Shown: in pieces, positions 32,464-40,765 of the stretch
Layout of the letters: every line of letters begins with the position of its first letter
How positions within the stretch are numbered: position 1 is the stretch's first letter
Assembly (NCBI GenBank): GCA_945871915.1
Contig: CAMBXO010000002.1
Coordinates: 1-64,000, forward strand
Direction of reading: 5' to 3'
Origin: Singulisphaera sp. GP187
GTDB taxonomy: Bacteria; Planctomycetota; Phycisphaerae; Phycisphaerales; SM1A02
DNA length: 64,000 nt
Made by a program: the position numbers and the translations under genes
The notes under the pieces: generated by a model
The model's database searches: none
Seen by the model: the letters and a program-made list of their open reading frames with translations, nothing else
What the model was told of the DNA's origin: nothing

Positions 32464-34362
32464 TCAGTTCATGGCGGGTGTTGGGGAGACCCTGAAGAAC
32501 TCTTGCGGCTCCAGGCCGGTGCGATATGGATTCACATTTCCAAAGTCACGCTTCACGAAACGCAGCCAGGGTGCGACTCGAAGAAAGGTGTAGGGTTGAT
32601 CCGCGGCAACGCACGCTTCAAAGGCACGCCACACCATCATGCGATCGGCTTCCACCATGGTTCGCCGGCCCTTCTCGATCAAAGCGTCACAATCTTTGTT
32701 GATCCACTGCGTAAAGTTGTCGCCACCCTCTTTGGTGCTTTCACTGTGCCAAATCTGCCGCGGATCACTCTCCGGTGACGTGGCACTCCAACCCATAGTG
32801 ATGGCATCAAAGTCCCGCAGTTTGAGTAATTCCTGATACCGACTCCAGTCCACAGGACGCGTGGTCATCACAATGCCGGCTTTCACGCAACTGTCCTTTA
32901 CAAACCGCGCGATGCGCTCGCTGATCTCGCCACCGGTGGCATAGGTGTATTCAAAAGTGAATTTGTCACCCTTGTCATTTTCCAGAATTCCATCGCCATC
33001 GCGATCCTTCCAACCGGCCTGTGCAAGCAACGCCTTCGCCTGCTCAAGGTCATACGGAAGCGGCGAGACGGCGGGGTCGCTTCCAGGGCTCTCCGGATTC
33101 ATCGGGCCCTTGCTCACAATTCCAATTCCGTCCCAAATGTCACGAATCATTTTTTCGCGATCCAGCAAAAGGGTCATCGCACGACGCACGCGCGCATCCG
33201 CAAACGGAGTCATTCGCTTGCCGGCGCGAGGACCGCATTGCCAGGCAATAAAACTGTAACCGCATCGCATGTTGACCCATCGCAACGCGTAACTTGATTT
33301 CTCGAAGTCCGGTTCTTCCTTGGTCACTTTATTGAACTGCGGACTCGTCGGAAGCATCATCGAGCCTTCACCATTTCGATAGGCCACCAGTCGACCGAGA
33401 TCATCCTTGATGGTCCGGAACCGTAACCCGGCAAGCGGCGCGGGTGCCGACCAATATTGCTCATTTCGAACCAGCACCACATCCTCTCCCGGCGTCCACT
33501 GGTTGGAGAGATCATCTGGCCCCTTGGGGAGTTTGGCCATGCGAAAAGGCCCGGATCCCGTCATCAACCCGGTTGCCTGATTGATCTGCGATGGCTCGAA
33601 TTTTGAATAATAATGTTTCGGAAGAATCGGGTCCCCCAACGCAATGAGGATGTTGGTGAACAGCGCATCCTGAAAGCGGAATTCAACCGTCAAGTCATCG
33701 ATCACTTTGACTTCTTTCAAATTGTCTTGCGTGCTACGAGTTCGTTCAGCTTCAATCAACGGATTGTTGATGAAATCCATATAGGTCCATCGCACATCTT
33801 CGCTCGTGACAGGCTGCCCATCGCTGAAGTGCGCCGCGGGATTGATATGAACTCGAATCCACAATCCATCCGGATCAATCTGCCAACCATCGGAGAGCTG
33901 CCCCACCATTTTCAAAGTCTTGGGATCGAAAGTTCCCAAACTTTCACACACTCGATCGAGCACACGAGTGGCATAGACATCACTTGCGATATAGGGAACC
34001 ACTTTGGCTGGCTGCGCCTCAAAGAGTTCCACAAATTCACCACCCGCTGCAAATCCGGGAACCTCAGTGGGATCCGTGGCCGGTGACGGCGCAGGCCAAT
34101 GATTCACTTTGACTCCGGGGCGAGCCCATGCGTCTCCGTTTGAATTGGCCAACTGCGTGGCTGGACTGTTTGAGATTGGAGCCATCGCCGCCGTTGAACG
34201 AACCTGGAGCAGTCGCTTCTCCAAATCCATAAGCCTTCCGTCGACTCGCTGCAGCAATTCCCACTGCCGATCTCGCTGCACCATGGACAACCACATTCCA
34301 ATGGCGACGGCAAACAACAACACGATCATTACAAAGTCTTTGAAACCAAATCCGTTTCGCAT
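32464..34362 (-). CDS. Extracellular solute-binding protein, family 5, membrane-anchored
   Basis: A 632-residue binding protein of the OppA/DppA family (SBP_bac_5). The ATG at 34362 gives a basic start and one uncleaved hydrophobic helix (residues 9-27), then a short probable coiled coil (LLQRVDGRLMDLEKRLLQV), so it looks anchored by its N-terminus rather than lipidated. Family features include HFSDGQPVTSEDVRWTY, TGSGPFRMAKLP, and the C-terminal RFVKDSCVKAGIVM segment. It supplies substrate, probably peptides, to the two permeases downstream. A longer in-frame start would overlap the preceding permease gene. Confidence 0.9.
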   Translation of the reverse strand: MRNGFGFKDFVMIVLLFAVAIGMWLSMVQRDRQWELLQRVDGRLMDLEKRLLQVRSTAAMAPISNSPATQLANSNGDAWARPGVKVNHWPAPSPATDPTEVPGFAAGGEFVELFEAQPAKVVPYIASDVYATRVLDRVCESLGTFDPKTLKMVGQLSDGWQIDPDGLWIRVHINPAAHFSDGQPVTSEDVRWTYMDFINNPLIEAERTRSTQDNLKEVKVIDDLTVEFRFQDALFTNILIALGDPILPKHYYSKFEPSQINQATGLMTGSGPFRMAKLPKGPDDLSNQWTPGEDVVLVRNEQYWSAPAPLAGLRFRTIKDDLGRLVAYRNGEGSMMLPTSPQFNKVTKEEPDFEKSSYALRWVNMRCGYSFIAWQCGPRAGKRMTPFADARVRRAMTLLLDREKMIRDIWDGIGIVSKGPMNPESPGSDPAVSPLPYDLEQAKALLAQAGWKDRDGDGILENDKGDKFTFEYTYATGGEISERIARFVKDSCVKAGIVMTTRPVDWSRYQELLKLRDFDAITMGWSATSPESDPRQIWHSESTKEGGDNFTQWINKDCDALIEKGRRTMVEADRMMVWRAFEACVAADQPYTFLRVAPWLRFVKRDFGNVNPYRTGLEPQEFFRVSPTPAMN

Positions 34363-34396
34363 GGGACGAGCAGGGTAGCGGAGGCTGGGATACTGG

Positions 34397-35458
34397 TCAC
34401 CCAGGCGATGCGGGATCAAGGCGATCTCGCAATCGATCAGCCGCAAAATTCAGCGAAAGCAATGCCAAGGCAATGACCACGCATGGCGGAGCCAGCAGCC
34501 ACCAACGCCCTTTGACCAGATTCAATTCCGGCAATCCATCCGCGGCAAGATTGCCAAGGCTTGGCAATGGTTCGCGAATTCCAATCCCTAGAAAGCTGAG
34601 AAAACTTTCACTCAGAATTGCAGCGGGAACTGCAAGGGCTGCATACGCCGCCACCGGACCAGCAAGATTGGGAAGCAGATGAAACCAAAAGATCCGACGG
34701 TTCCCCGCACCCATGGCACGGGCCGCCTCAACAAAGGGTCGTTCACGCAAGGACAGCACCTGACCTCGGACCACGCGACTCATCGTAAGCCACCCGACAC
34801 CCGCGACCGCCACAAGCATGGTGAGCAAGTTGATCAATTGCCGTAGTGCCGGCGAGACATCCTGCAAGGATCGATCGGCGATGCCATCAACTGCAACACT
34901 CAGCAGCGTCGCCAGAAGAATGCTTGGCAACGCGTACATCACATCCACGCTTCGCATCAGGATGGCATCCACCCTTCCTCCAAACCACGCTGCCACCGTT
35001 CCCCACACAACTCCGATCATGGTTGCCGCAGCCGCAGCACACAGACCAAGCGTGAGTGAAATGGCGCTCCCGGCCACCAAGCGAGCAAACACATCCCTTC
35101 CGATGCGGTCGGTGCCAAGCCATCTGCCGGGCACATACTGCCCCGTTTGCACAGCTGATTGCACTCGTTGCTGAACCTGTTCATCCGACAACCACGACGG
35201 AGGCAGCAGACTCAATTGCAAATTTTGCGCCGCCCAGCGCGGCGTTTGGGTTCCACCAGGAAGATCAACTCGTCCGAACGACCATGGAGCAAGCACACCG
35301 ATGGAGACCAGCAGCGCAGCAAGCAACCACGTTGCAATTCCGCGGCCAACACTGGGTCGAACTCTGATGGGTGATGCCGTGTGCTCCGTCACCCCCGCCA
35401 CTCTACGGGCTAGGCTTTGTGGCGGGAACGGATTCCGGACGGGTTCTGTCGGATTCAT
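34397..35458 (-). CDS. Peptide ABC transporter permease, second OppC-type protein
   Basis: A 353-residue permease with a helix near residues 45-62 and a canonical DppC/OppC core: GTDRIGRDVFARLVAGSAISLTLG, VWGTVAAWFGGRVDAILMRSVDVMYALPS, and the EAA loop PFVEAARAMGAGNRRIFWFHLLPN. The operon therefore encodes two OppC-like and one OppB-like permeases. The start is uncertain. The ATG at 35458 overlaps the upstream gene by 56 bp, whereas a GTG at 35401 begins 1 nt after that gene's stop and would drop a proline-rich leader of 19 residues. The second option fits the tight spacing used elsewhere in this genome. Confidence 0.85.
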   Translation of the reverse strand: MNPTEPVRNPFPPQSLARRVAGVTEHTASPIRVRPSVGRGIATWLLAALLVSIGVLAPWSFGRVDLPGGTQTPRWAAQNLQLSLLPPSWLSDEQVQQRVQSAVQTGQYVPGRWLGTDRIGRDVFARLVAGSAISLTLGLCAAAAATMIGVVWGTVAAWFGGRVDAILMRSVDVMYALPSILLATLLSVAVDGIADRSLQDVSPALRQLINLLTMLVAVAGVGWLTMSRVVRGQVLSLRERPFVEAARAMGAGNRRIFWFHLLPNLAGPVAAYAALAVPAAILSESFLSFLGIGIREPLPSLGNLAADGLPELNLVKGRWWLLAPPCVVIALALLSLNFAADRLRDRLDPASPG

Positions 35459-36221
35459 CTGCACTGGAGTGCGGACCGCCATCACCGAAACCCGCCGGAC
35501 CCAATCCATCGCCTACGCGTCCAAACTTCGGCATTTTTCCCTGCTTCATTGATTCCATCATGGTTTGAATGCGGGCCTTGCGATCCTGAATGTCATTCTG
35601 CAATCGAACCCGAGCATCCTTGATGGCTTGGTCCATCGCGACCATTTCGTACGCCCGCACTTTAATGTCGGCCTCCACCTGTTTGCCCGCCAACACTTCG
35701 GCCTGCGTCAGTGCTGCTGCCTCGGCCGCTGCATCGTTCGACGTGCGAGCCGCTTGCAACGCATCCATCACTCCACGCATTTGGCGTTGAATGCGCAAGT
35801 CCGCCACACGCGCCGCATAAAGATCCGGCTGTTTCTCGCGAAGCATGGAAAGCCCAATCAATCTGCGAGCCTGTTGACCAAGCCGCTGCCGCAGCAGACC
35901 CGGATCCTTGCCCCGAATTTCTTCCATGCCATCGGCCCACGCAGAATCAATGTCTCGCGCGGTGGCAATGATGCGAGCAATGTCAGACTCAGAAAACTCT
36001 CGCATCGGCCCACCGGGCTTTCGACCGGCGGCTTCGCTTCGATCGCCTCGGCGCGGACGCGCCTGTTCCGAATCTTCTTTGGCAGCTGGAATGGATTGCT
36101 CACCACCCTTGGAAGGGCTGGGCGCCTCGGATTGCGCCATCGAAATATGAAAAGGAAGAACCACTCCAAGAACGGCAAGCCAGCGTGTGGATGGAGACGG
36201 CGTCAGGTACGCGAGCATCAT
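35403..36221 (-). CDS. Exported helical protein, possible periplasmic sensor partner
   Basis: A 272-residue protein of unknown function. A signal peptide (residues 1-29, ending HISMAQ) leads to a Ser/Glu/Arg-rich linker, then a helical domain (about 75-225) rich in Ala, Gln, Arg and Glu. The layout recalls Spy/CpxP-like or heavy-metal sensor (CnrX-like) periplasmic proteins, but the typical LTxxQ motif is not evident. The tail (about 230-272) is disordered and Pro/Gly/Ser-rich. It overlaps the preceding single-helix membrane protein by ATGA. That gene and an ECF sigma factor gene precede it, so a role in envelope sensing is inferred from context. Confidence 0.65.
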   Translation of the reverse strand: MMLAYLTPSPSTRWLAVLGVVLPFHISMAQSEAPSPSKGGEQSIPAAKEDSEQARPRRGDRSEAAGRKPGGPMREFSESDIARIIATARDIDSAWADGMEEIRGKDPGLLRQRLGQQARRLIGLSMLREKQPDLYAARVADLRIQRQMRGVMDALQAARTSNDAAAEAAALTQAEVLAGKQVEADIKVRAYEMVAMDQAIKDARVRLQNDIQDRKARIQTMMESMKQGKMPKFGRVGDGLGPAGFGDGGPHSSADESDRTRPESVPATKPSP

Positions 36222-36619
36222 CCGTCCACTCCGCCTTCGGCAAGCACCAATTGCATTTCTGCGTCAAAGTCATCCAAACCCGTTCCTTGCAGCGTGGTCA
36301 AGTTAAAAAGTTCTTCACCCAGAATGGCGTCACCCGGGTCTTCGATCACAACGGCAAGCGTGAAGTCACTGTCTTGGCTTTCACTCGTGGATGAAACAAA
36401 GTGGAACGCCGCTCCCGCCGCAACAGCCAACGCGGCCGCTGCCGCAAGCCATCGAAAGGAGAGGCGACCGATGATGTGAGGTGCCATGTCACTCGCCGGC
36501 AGCAGCGGAGCACTTGCTTGAAAGACGCGATCCGCAAGTCCCGGCGGAACACGCGACGCTTGCAACCGGAGCAATCGCTCCAGTCGCGGTGACATGCTTG
36601 GTTCAGGCAATGACGGCAT
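36218..36619 (-). CDS. Single-helix membrane protein, probable anti-sigma partner
   Basis: A 133-residue protein with about 45 cytoplasmic residues including the motif LLRLQASRVPPGLADRVFQAS, one membrane helix at about 56-74 (WLAAAAALAVAAGAAFHFV), and an acidic exported part of 55 residues. This size and topology, together with its place immediately after an ECF sigma factor gene, fit a membrane anti-sigma factor. It lacks the zinc-binding HxxxCxxC motif. An AAGGAC sequence lies a few bases before the ATG at 36619. The assignment rests on topology and neighbourhood, not on a recognised domain. Confidence 0.6.
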   Translation of the reverse strand: MPSLPEPSMSPRLERLLRLQASRVPPGLADRVFQASAPLLPASDMAPHIIGRLSFRWLAAAAALAVAAGAAFHFVSSTSESQDSDFTLAVVIEDPGDAILGEELFNLTTLQGTGLDDFDAEMQLVLAEGGVDG

Positions 36620-36709
36620 GGTGAAGTCCTTTCAGACAGGGGTTCCAACGGCAAAGGCTGGGGGTTGTTGCGTGGACACGAGGCAATTTCATCAGTATCG
36701 GACGGTCGC

Positions 36710-37276
36710 TCATTGGCTTTCATCCTCATCACCGAGGCGGCGACGAATCATTTCCTTGAGCTTGCGTAAGGCCCGGTGATGGCGTGCAAGCAGGGTTCCC
36801 AGTGGTTCATGCAGCATTTCTGCCATTTGCTGAAAGCCCAATCCACCAACATGACGCAGGTCGATGACCAGTCGATCGGGCTCTGGCAATTGATCCATGG
36901 CGTCGCGAAGGGCCAAGACCTCCTCGGACGTCACCCCCTCCGCAATTCTGGCTGGTGGTGCCAGATCTCCAAGCACTTCGGCGTCGACCGGTCTGGCATG
37001 CCGCTTGCGGCGACGCATCTCGTCCCGCAATCGGTTGAGTGCAATTCGAAAGAGCCACGCCTCAAAGTGCCCTTGCTCTACATAACTGGAGAGTTTCTGT
37101 GCCACCGTACAAAACACACTCTGGACAATCTCCTCGACCAGATCAGGATTTCGAACGTGGCTGCTCAGAAACGAAAATACGCGTGGGCTGTACCGCTCCA
37201 CCATGGCACGCCACGCTTGCTGGTCGCCAGCAGCAGCGCGAGCAAGAAGCGCGGAGTTCTCCTCAGGCTGATTCAT
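36710..37276 (-). CDS. RNA polymerase sigma factor, ECF subfamily
   Basis: A 188-residue ECF sigma factor. Region 2 is at about 20-90 (AWRAMVERYSPRVFSFLSSHV, DLVEEIVQSVF, FEAWLFRIALNRLRDEMRRRKR), and region 4 is at about 125-180 (LPEPDRLVIDLRHVGGLGFQQMAEML, then GTLLARHHRALRKLKEMI). The ATG at 37276 is preferred over the GTG at 37288, because TAGAGT lies 10 nt before it as a possible -10 box. The gene starts the run that continues with a membrane protein, a periplasmic protein and the peptide transporter. It might therefore control that operon in response to envelope or nutrient signals. Confidence 0.9.
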   Translation of the reverse strand: MNQPEENSALLARAAAGDQQAWRAMVERYSPRVFSFLSSHVRNPDLVEEIVQSVFCTVAQKLSSYVEQGHFEAWLFRIALNRLRDEMRRRKRHARPVDAEVLGDLAPPARIAEGVTSEEVLALRDAMDQLPEPDRLVIDLRHVGGLGFQQMAEMLHEPLGTLLARHHRALRKLKEMIRRRLGDEDESQ

Positions 37277-37314
37277 CAACTTGTGCACTCTACTTTAAAG
37301 CGATGTGCCAGCGA

Positions 37315-38796
37315 TCAAAGCGGCAGATCATCGATCGACTGCGAACCACGCTGCGGCGCCGCTCCATCAAATCCGCCCCGCGGCAACGCATCGCTAAAGT
37401 CTCTGAATCGCGTCAGGCGACTGTCCCACGACAGCCGCACGACACCGGTTGGTCCGTTGCGCTGTTTGGCCACAATCACTTCGGCAAGCCCACGCTTGTC
37501 GACATTGGTCTCCTGCCAATCGTCATCACCCTGGTGGTAGTACTCCTCGCGATGCAGCATGAGCACCACATCGGCATCCTGTTCAATGCTGCCTGATTCG
37601 CGAAGATCACTCATGCGGGGGCGGTGCCCTTCACGCTGTTCTGCAAGTCGATTGAGCTGGCTCATGCAAATGACGGGAACTTCAAGTTCGCGAGCCATCG
37701 CCTTGATGCCGCGACTGATTTCGCTGACTTCCAATTGGCGACTCTCGACTCGACCGCCGCTTGACATCAACTGCAGGTAATCGACAAAGACCGCCGACAC
37801 GCCGTGCTTTTCTTTGAGCCGGCGTGCTTTGCTTCGCATGCTGAGTAGCGTGAGGCCCGGCGTGTCATCGATCCAGATGGGGCAGTCCTGCAAAGATTCA
37901 CAGGCTCCCAGCAACGCGCGGTAGTCCTCCTTGCGCAGCATGTTGCGTCGCAAACGCTGGCTGTCGATGCCGCCCTTGGCACAAAGAATGCGCTGCACCA
38001 GTTGCTGTCGACCCATTTCAAGGCTGAACATGGCGACGGAATTCCCGAGTGCCGCAATATTTTCCATCATGTTCAGAGCCAAAGCCGTCTTCCCCATGCT
38101 GGGACGGGCAGCCAACACCACCATTTCGCCCTTTTGCAATCCGCTTGTCATTTCATCAAATTCTGCAAAGCCCGTTTGAAGCCCTGTAAATGGCTTGCCG
38201 TCGCTTGAATCGATCACCTTGAGAGTTTGATCGAGCAATTCTTTCAGGCTGCTGAATTTCGCACCATCTCGCCGCTGGGCAATCGCAAAGATGCGCTGCT
38301 CCGCCGCCTCAAGAATCTGTGCCGGAGGTTCACCCCCGCTTTGAGCTTGTGCAAGAATTTCCCCTGCTGCTCGAATCAATTCTCGCAAGGTGGCCTTGTC
38401 ACGAACAAGGCGTGCGTACTCCTGTGCATGCGCTGCCGTGGGTGAACTCTCCGCCAATTCGACGAGGTAAGCCACGCCACCAACATCCTGAAGCACACCC
38501 TTGTCCAACAGATGTTGATTCAACTGCACCACATCCAATGTGGCGCTTCGATCCCAGATGCGAATCATGGCATCAAAGATTGCACCGTTGGCTGGTCGGT
38601 GAAAATCCACACCACTGGAAATCACTTGGATCACATCACCCACCACGCGCGGATCGATCAGCATGGCGCCCAGCAAACTCATTTCGGCTTCGATGGCGTG
38701 GGGTGGCGCGGCATCCAAGAGACGCTTGGCATCCCGCGGATCCACGCGTGACCTATCCCGCGGTGCGGGTCGACCGACTGGCTGGGACGAATCCAT
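37315..38796 (-). CDS. dnaB: Replicative DNA helicase
   Basis: DnaB is the hexameric helicase that unwinds DNA at the replication fork. The 493 residues contain the N-terminal primase-interaction domain (PPHAIEAEMSLLGAMLIDPRVVGDV) and the RecA-like motor with Walker A ARPSMGKTALAL, Walker B VFVDYLQLM, MSQLNRLAEQREGHRPRMSDLRESGSIEQDADVVLML and the arginine-finger region. No intein interrupts it. It lies 14 bp downstream of the HU gene and is likely co-transcribed from the promoter upstream of HU. A basic, Pro/Arg-rich segment precedes the helicase domain at the N-terminus. Confidence 0.96.
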   Translation of the reverse strand: MDSSQPVGRPAPRDRSRVDPRDAKRLLDAAPPHAIEAEMSLLGAMLIDPRVVGDVIQVISSGVDFHRPANGAIFDAMIRIWDRSATLDVVQLNQHLLDKGVLQDVGGVAYLVELAESSPTAAHAQEYARLVRDKATLRELIRAAGEILAQAQSGGEPPAQILEAAEQRIFAIAQRRDGAKFSSLKELLDQTLKVIDSSDGKPFTGLQTGFAEFDEMTSGLQKGEMVVLAARPSMGKTALALNMMENIAALGNSVAMFSLEMGRQQLVQRILCAKGGIDSQRLRRNMLRKEDYRALLGACESLQDCPIWIDDTPGLTLLSMRSKARRLKEKHGVSAVFVDYLQLMSSGGRVESRQLEVSEISRGIKAMARELEVPVICMSQLNRLAEQREGHRPRMSDLRESGSIEQDADVVLMLHREEYYHQGDDDWQETNVDKRGLAEVIVAKQRNGPTGVVRLSWDSRLTRFRDFSDALPRGGFDGAAPQRGSQSIDDLPL

Positions 38797-38810
38797 GTCG
38801 CGCCCTGCTG

Positions 38811-39128
38811 TCAGCAGACGACTGCGTGGGTGGATTTCGAAACGGCCAACGCACCCTGTTCGCGCATCAAGCGACCAGGCTTGAAACGAACGGTGCGTTT
38901 CGCTGGCACATGCACTGGAACAAGTGTCTTTGGATTCTGCGCGCTTCGAGCGGCTCGCTGACGAACTTCAAACACACCGAAGTCTCGGAATTCCAGACGG
39001 TTGCCTTCGCCAAGCTCTTCAACGATTCCATCCAGAAGTGCCTGCACCACGGTCTTCACATCGTTTCGCTGCAACCCGGAACTTTGCGCGATCTTTTCAA
39101 CGAGTTCTTTTTTCGTGACAGTGGTCAT
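38811..39128 (-). CDS. HU/IHF-family nucleoid protein
   Basis: A 105-residue DNA-binding protein of the HU/IHF family that bends and compacts DNA as a dimer. The N-terminal helices (TKKELVEKIAQSSGLQRNDVKTVVQALLDGI), the LEFRDFGVFEVRQRAARSAQNPKT turn and the VPAKRTVRFKPGRLMRE arm are all typical. The last 15 residues (GALAVSKSTHAVVC) extend beyond the usual end near residue 90 and finish in a cysteine, which is uncommon. GGAGAG precedes the ATG at a normal distance. A well-formed promoter lies about 60 bp upstream. dnaB follows within 14 bp. Confidence 0.95.
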   Translation of the reverse strand: MTTVTKKELVEKIAQSSGLQRNDVKTVVQALLDGIVEELGEGNRLEFRDFGVFEVRQRAARSAQNPKTLVPVHVPAKRTVRFKPGRLMREQGALAVSKSTHAVVC

Positions 39129-39189
39129 CGGTTCTCTCCAAGGGGCAAGTTCGAGTTGAAGTCAGGAACGGTCATCAGCGATGCACAAC

Positions 39190-39219
39190 AGTATGGCGTG
39201 ACGGCCATAGGCCAGTCAA
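39190..39219 (-). promoter_or_regulatory. Sigma70-like promoter of HU-dnaB
   Basis: On the minus strand TTGACT (39219-39214) is followed by an 18-nt spacer and CATACT (39195-39190). Transcription would begin near 39183 and leave a leader of about 55 nt before the HU ATG at 39128, with a GGAGAG ribosome site. It is placed between the hldE stop and the HU start, as expected. Confidence 0.6.
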
Positions 39220-39228
39220 GGGCTCACT

Positions 39229-40755
39229 TCATCCACCAACAATCCCCGTTTCGTGCGAACGCATTTTATGAATTGCCGCCGTCGTGCTCACCCCGGGGAC
39301 ATGTCCAAGCAAGCGAAGTTCGATTCCCATTTCCTTCAAGAGTGCGCATTCGGCCACTTCTTCGGCTCGTTTGTAGTCTCCACCCTTGGCATAAACTGCA
39401 GGAGCGACCTGACGAATAATCTCGTGCGCGGTCGATTCGTCGAAACTGGTCACCAAGTCAACGCACTCAAGTGCTGCCATCACTTCCATGCGCTGTTCCA
39501 ATGGAAACACTGGACGGTTTGCTCCCTTGAGTTTTTGCACCGAGTGGTCGCTGTTGAGTGCAACAACCAAAACATCTCCAAGAGCGCGCGACTCACGAAG
39601 GCTGAGCACGTGCCCCGCATGCATGACATCGAAACAACCATTGGTCAGAACAATTCGCTGACCTGCAGCCCGTCTCGCCTCTAATTCAATTCGAAGGGAC
39701 TCTCGATCCCGAATCTTCCCGGCCATATGCCCTGCTTGCATCAGCACTTGTCGACGCACCTGTGAAAATGGAATGGCCTGTGCGCCAAACACTTCAACTT
39801 CAAGACCAGCGGCGACATTGGCAAGGGCAACAGCCTCAGGCCATGGAAACTGATTGGCAAGCGCCGCGGCAAGTGCTGCAAGCACCATGTCACCCGCGCC
39901 CGTGACATCGTAAACCCGTCGTGCAACGGTGGGCACATGCAGCGGCTCGACCCCCGTGCGATCAAGATACGAACCATGTCGGTCGAGCGTCAGCACCACC
40001 GCTTCCAATTTCAATTGCTCTCTCAACGACTTCGCAAGGAGTCGCATTTCGGCGTGATCAAAGTCGTGAACAAGCCGACGACCCGCCGCGAGCGCCGCTT
40101 CGGTTCGGTTCGGTGTGATACACGTCGCGCCCTTGTACTTGGCGTAATCAGAAATCGCTGCGGGGTCGACAAGCACCGGTTTCTTGAGTGCGCAACCAAT
40201 GGCAATCACCCGCTGACAGAGAGATTCCGTGCAAACACCTTTGGCGTAATCCTCGAGACAAATCACATCGCAGGTCTTGGCAGCCAGCTCAATGGCTTTC
40301 AGCAATCGTGCTTCGATCGACGCTTCGATTGGTTCATTGCTTTCCACATCCACTCGAAACATTTTTTGCGGATGCCGATGCTGCGCCAAACCAACAATGC
40401 TTCGCTTGACCGTCGTGGGTCGTGAGGCATCTTCAATCAATCCAGTCGAATCACAACCGGACTCCTGCAGCAGCGATCGAAGCGCTTTGGCTTCGCTGTC
40501 GGCGCCGGTCACTCCAAAGCATCGAACACGACCACCAAGCGCCGCCGCACAGAGTGCGACATGGCTGGATCCACCGGGTGTTTGCCGCAAATCACTCGCC
40601 CCACGACTCAGCAGCACCGGAACGGGAGCGTCCGGACTTAATCGATCTGCGGAGCCATGCTGCGCCTGATCGAGCATGAAATCCCCCACCACAAGAATCT
40701 CAAATGCATGCCAACCGGCCAGCAAAGGGACAAGAGATTCGGCGTTTCCACTCAT
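39229..40755 (-). CDS. hldE: Bifunctional D-glycero-beta-D-manno-heptose 7-phosphate kinase / heptose 1-phosphate adenylyltransferase
   Basis: HldE carries out two steps in making ADP-heptose for the LPS inner core. The 508 residues (from the ATG at 40755) have an N-terminal PfkB/ribokinase-type kinase (about 1-335; LVVGDFMLDQ, DPAAISDYAKYKGATCITPN, VTGAGDMVLAALAAAL) and a C-terminal nucleotidyltransferase (about 365-508; TNGCFDVMHAGHVLSLRESRALGD, ALNSDHSVQKLKG). The linker matches the usual layout of the fused enzyme. The start was chosen because longer starts extend into lpxK. It is the last gene in the heptosyltransferase-maf-lpxK-hldE run and supports an LPS-bearing outer membrane. Confidence 0.95.
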   Translation of the reverse strand: MSGNAESLVPLLAGWHAFEILVVGDFMLDQAQHGSADRLSPDAPVPVLLSRGASDLRQTPGGSSHVALCAAALGGRVRCFGVTGADSEAKALRSLLQESGCDSTGLIEDASRPTTVKRSIVGLAQHRHPQKMFRVDVESNEPIEASIEARLLKAIELAAKTCDVICLEDYAKGVCTESLCQRVIAIGCALKKPVLVDPAAISDYAKYKGATCITPNRTEAALAAGRRLVHDFDHAEMRLLAKSLREQLKLEAVVLTLDRHGSYLDRTGVEPLHVPTVARRVYDVTGAGDMVLAALAAALANQFPWPEAVALANVAAGLEVEVFGAQAIPFSQVRRQVLMQAGHMAGKIRDRESLRIELEARRAAGQRIVLTNGCFDVMHAGHVLSLRESRALGDVLVVALNSDHSVQKLKGANRPVFPLEQRMEVMAALECVDLVTSFDESTAHEIIRQVAPAVYAKGGDYKRAEEVAECALLKEMGIELRLLGHVPGVSTTAAIHKMRSHETGIVGG

Positions 40756-40765
40756 GGGGTGCAGT

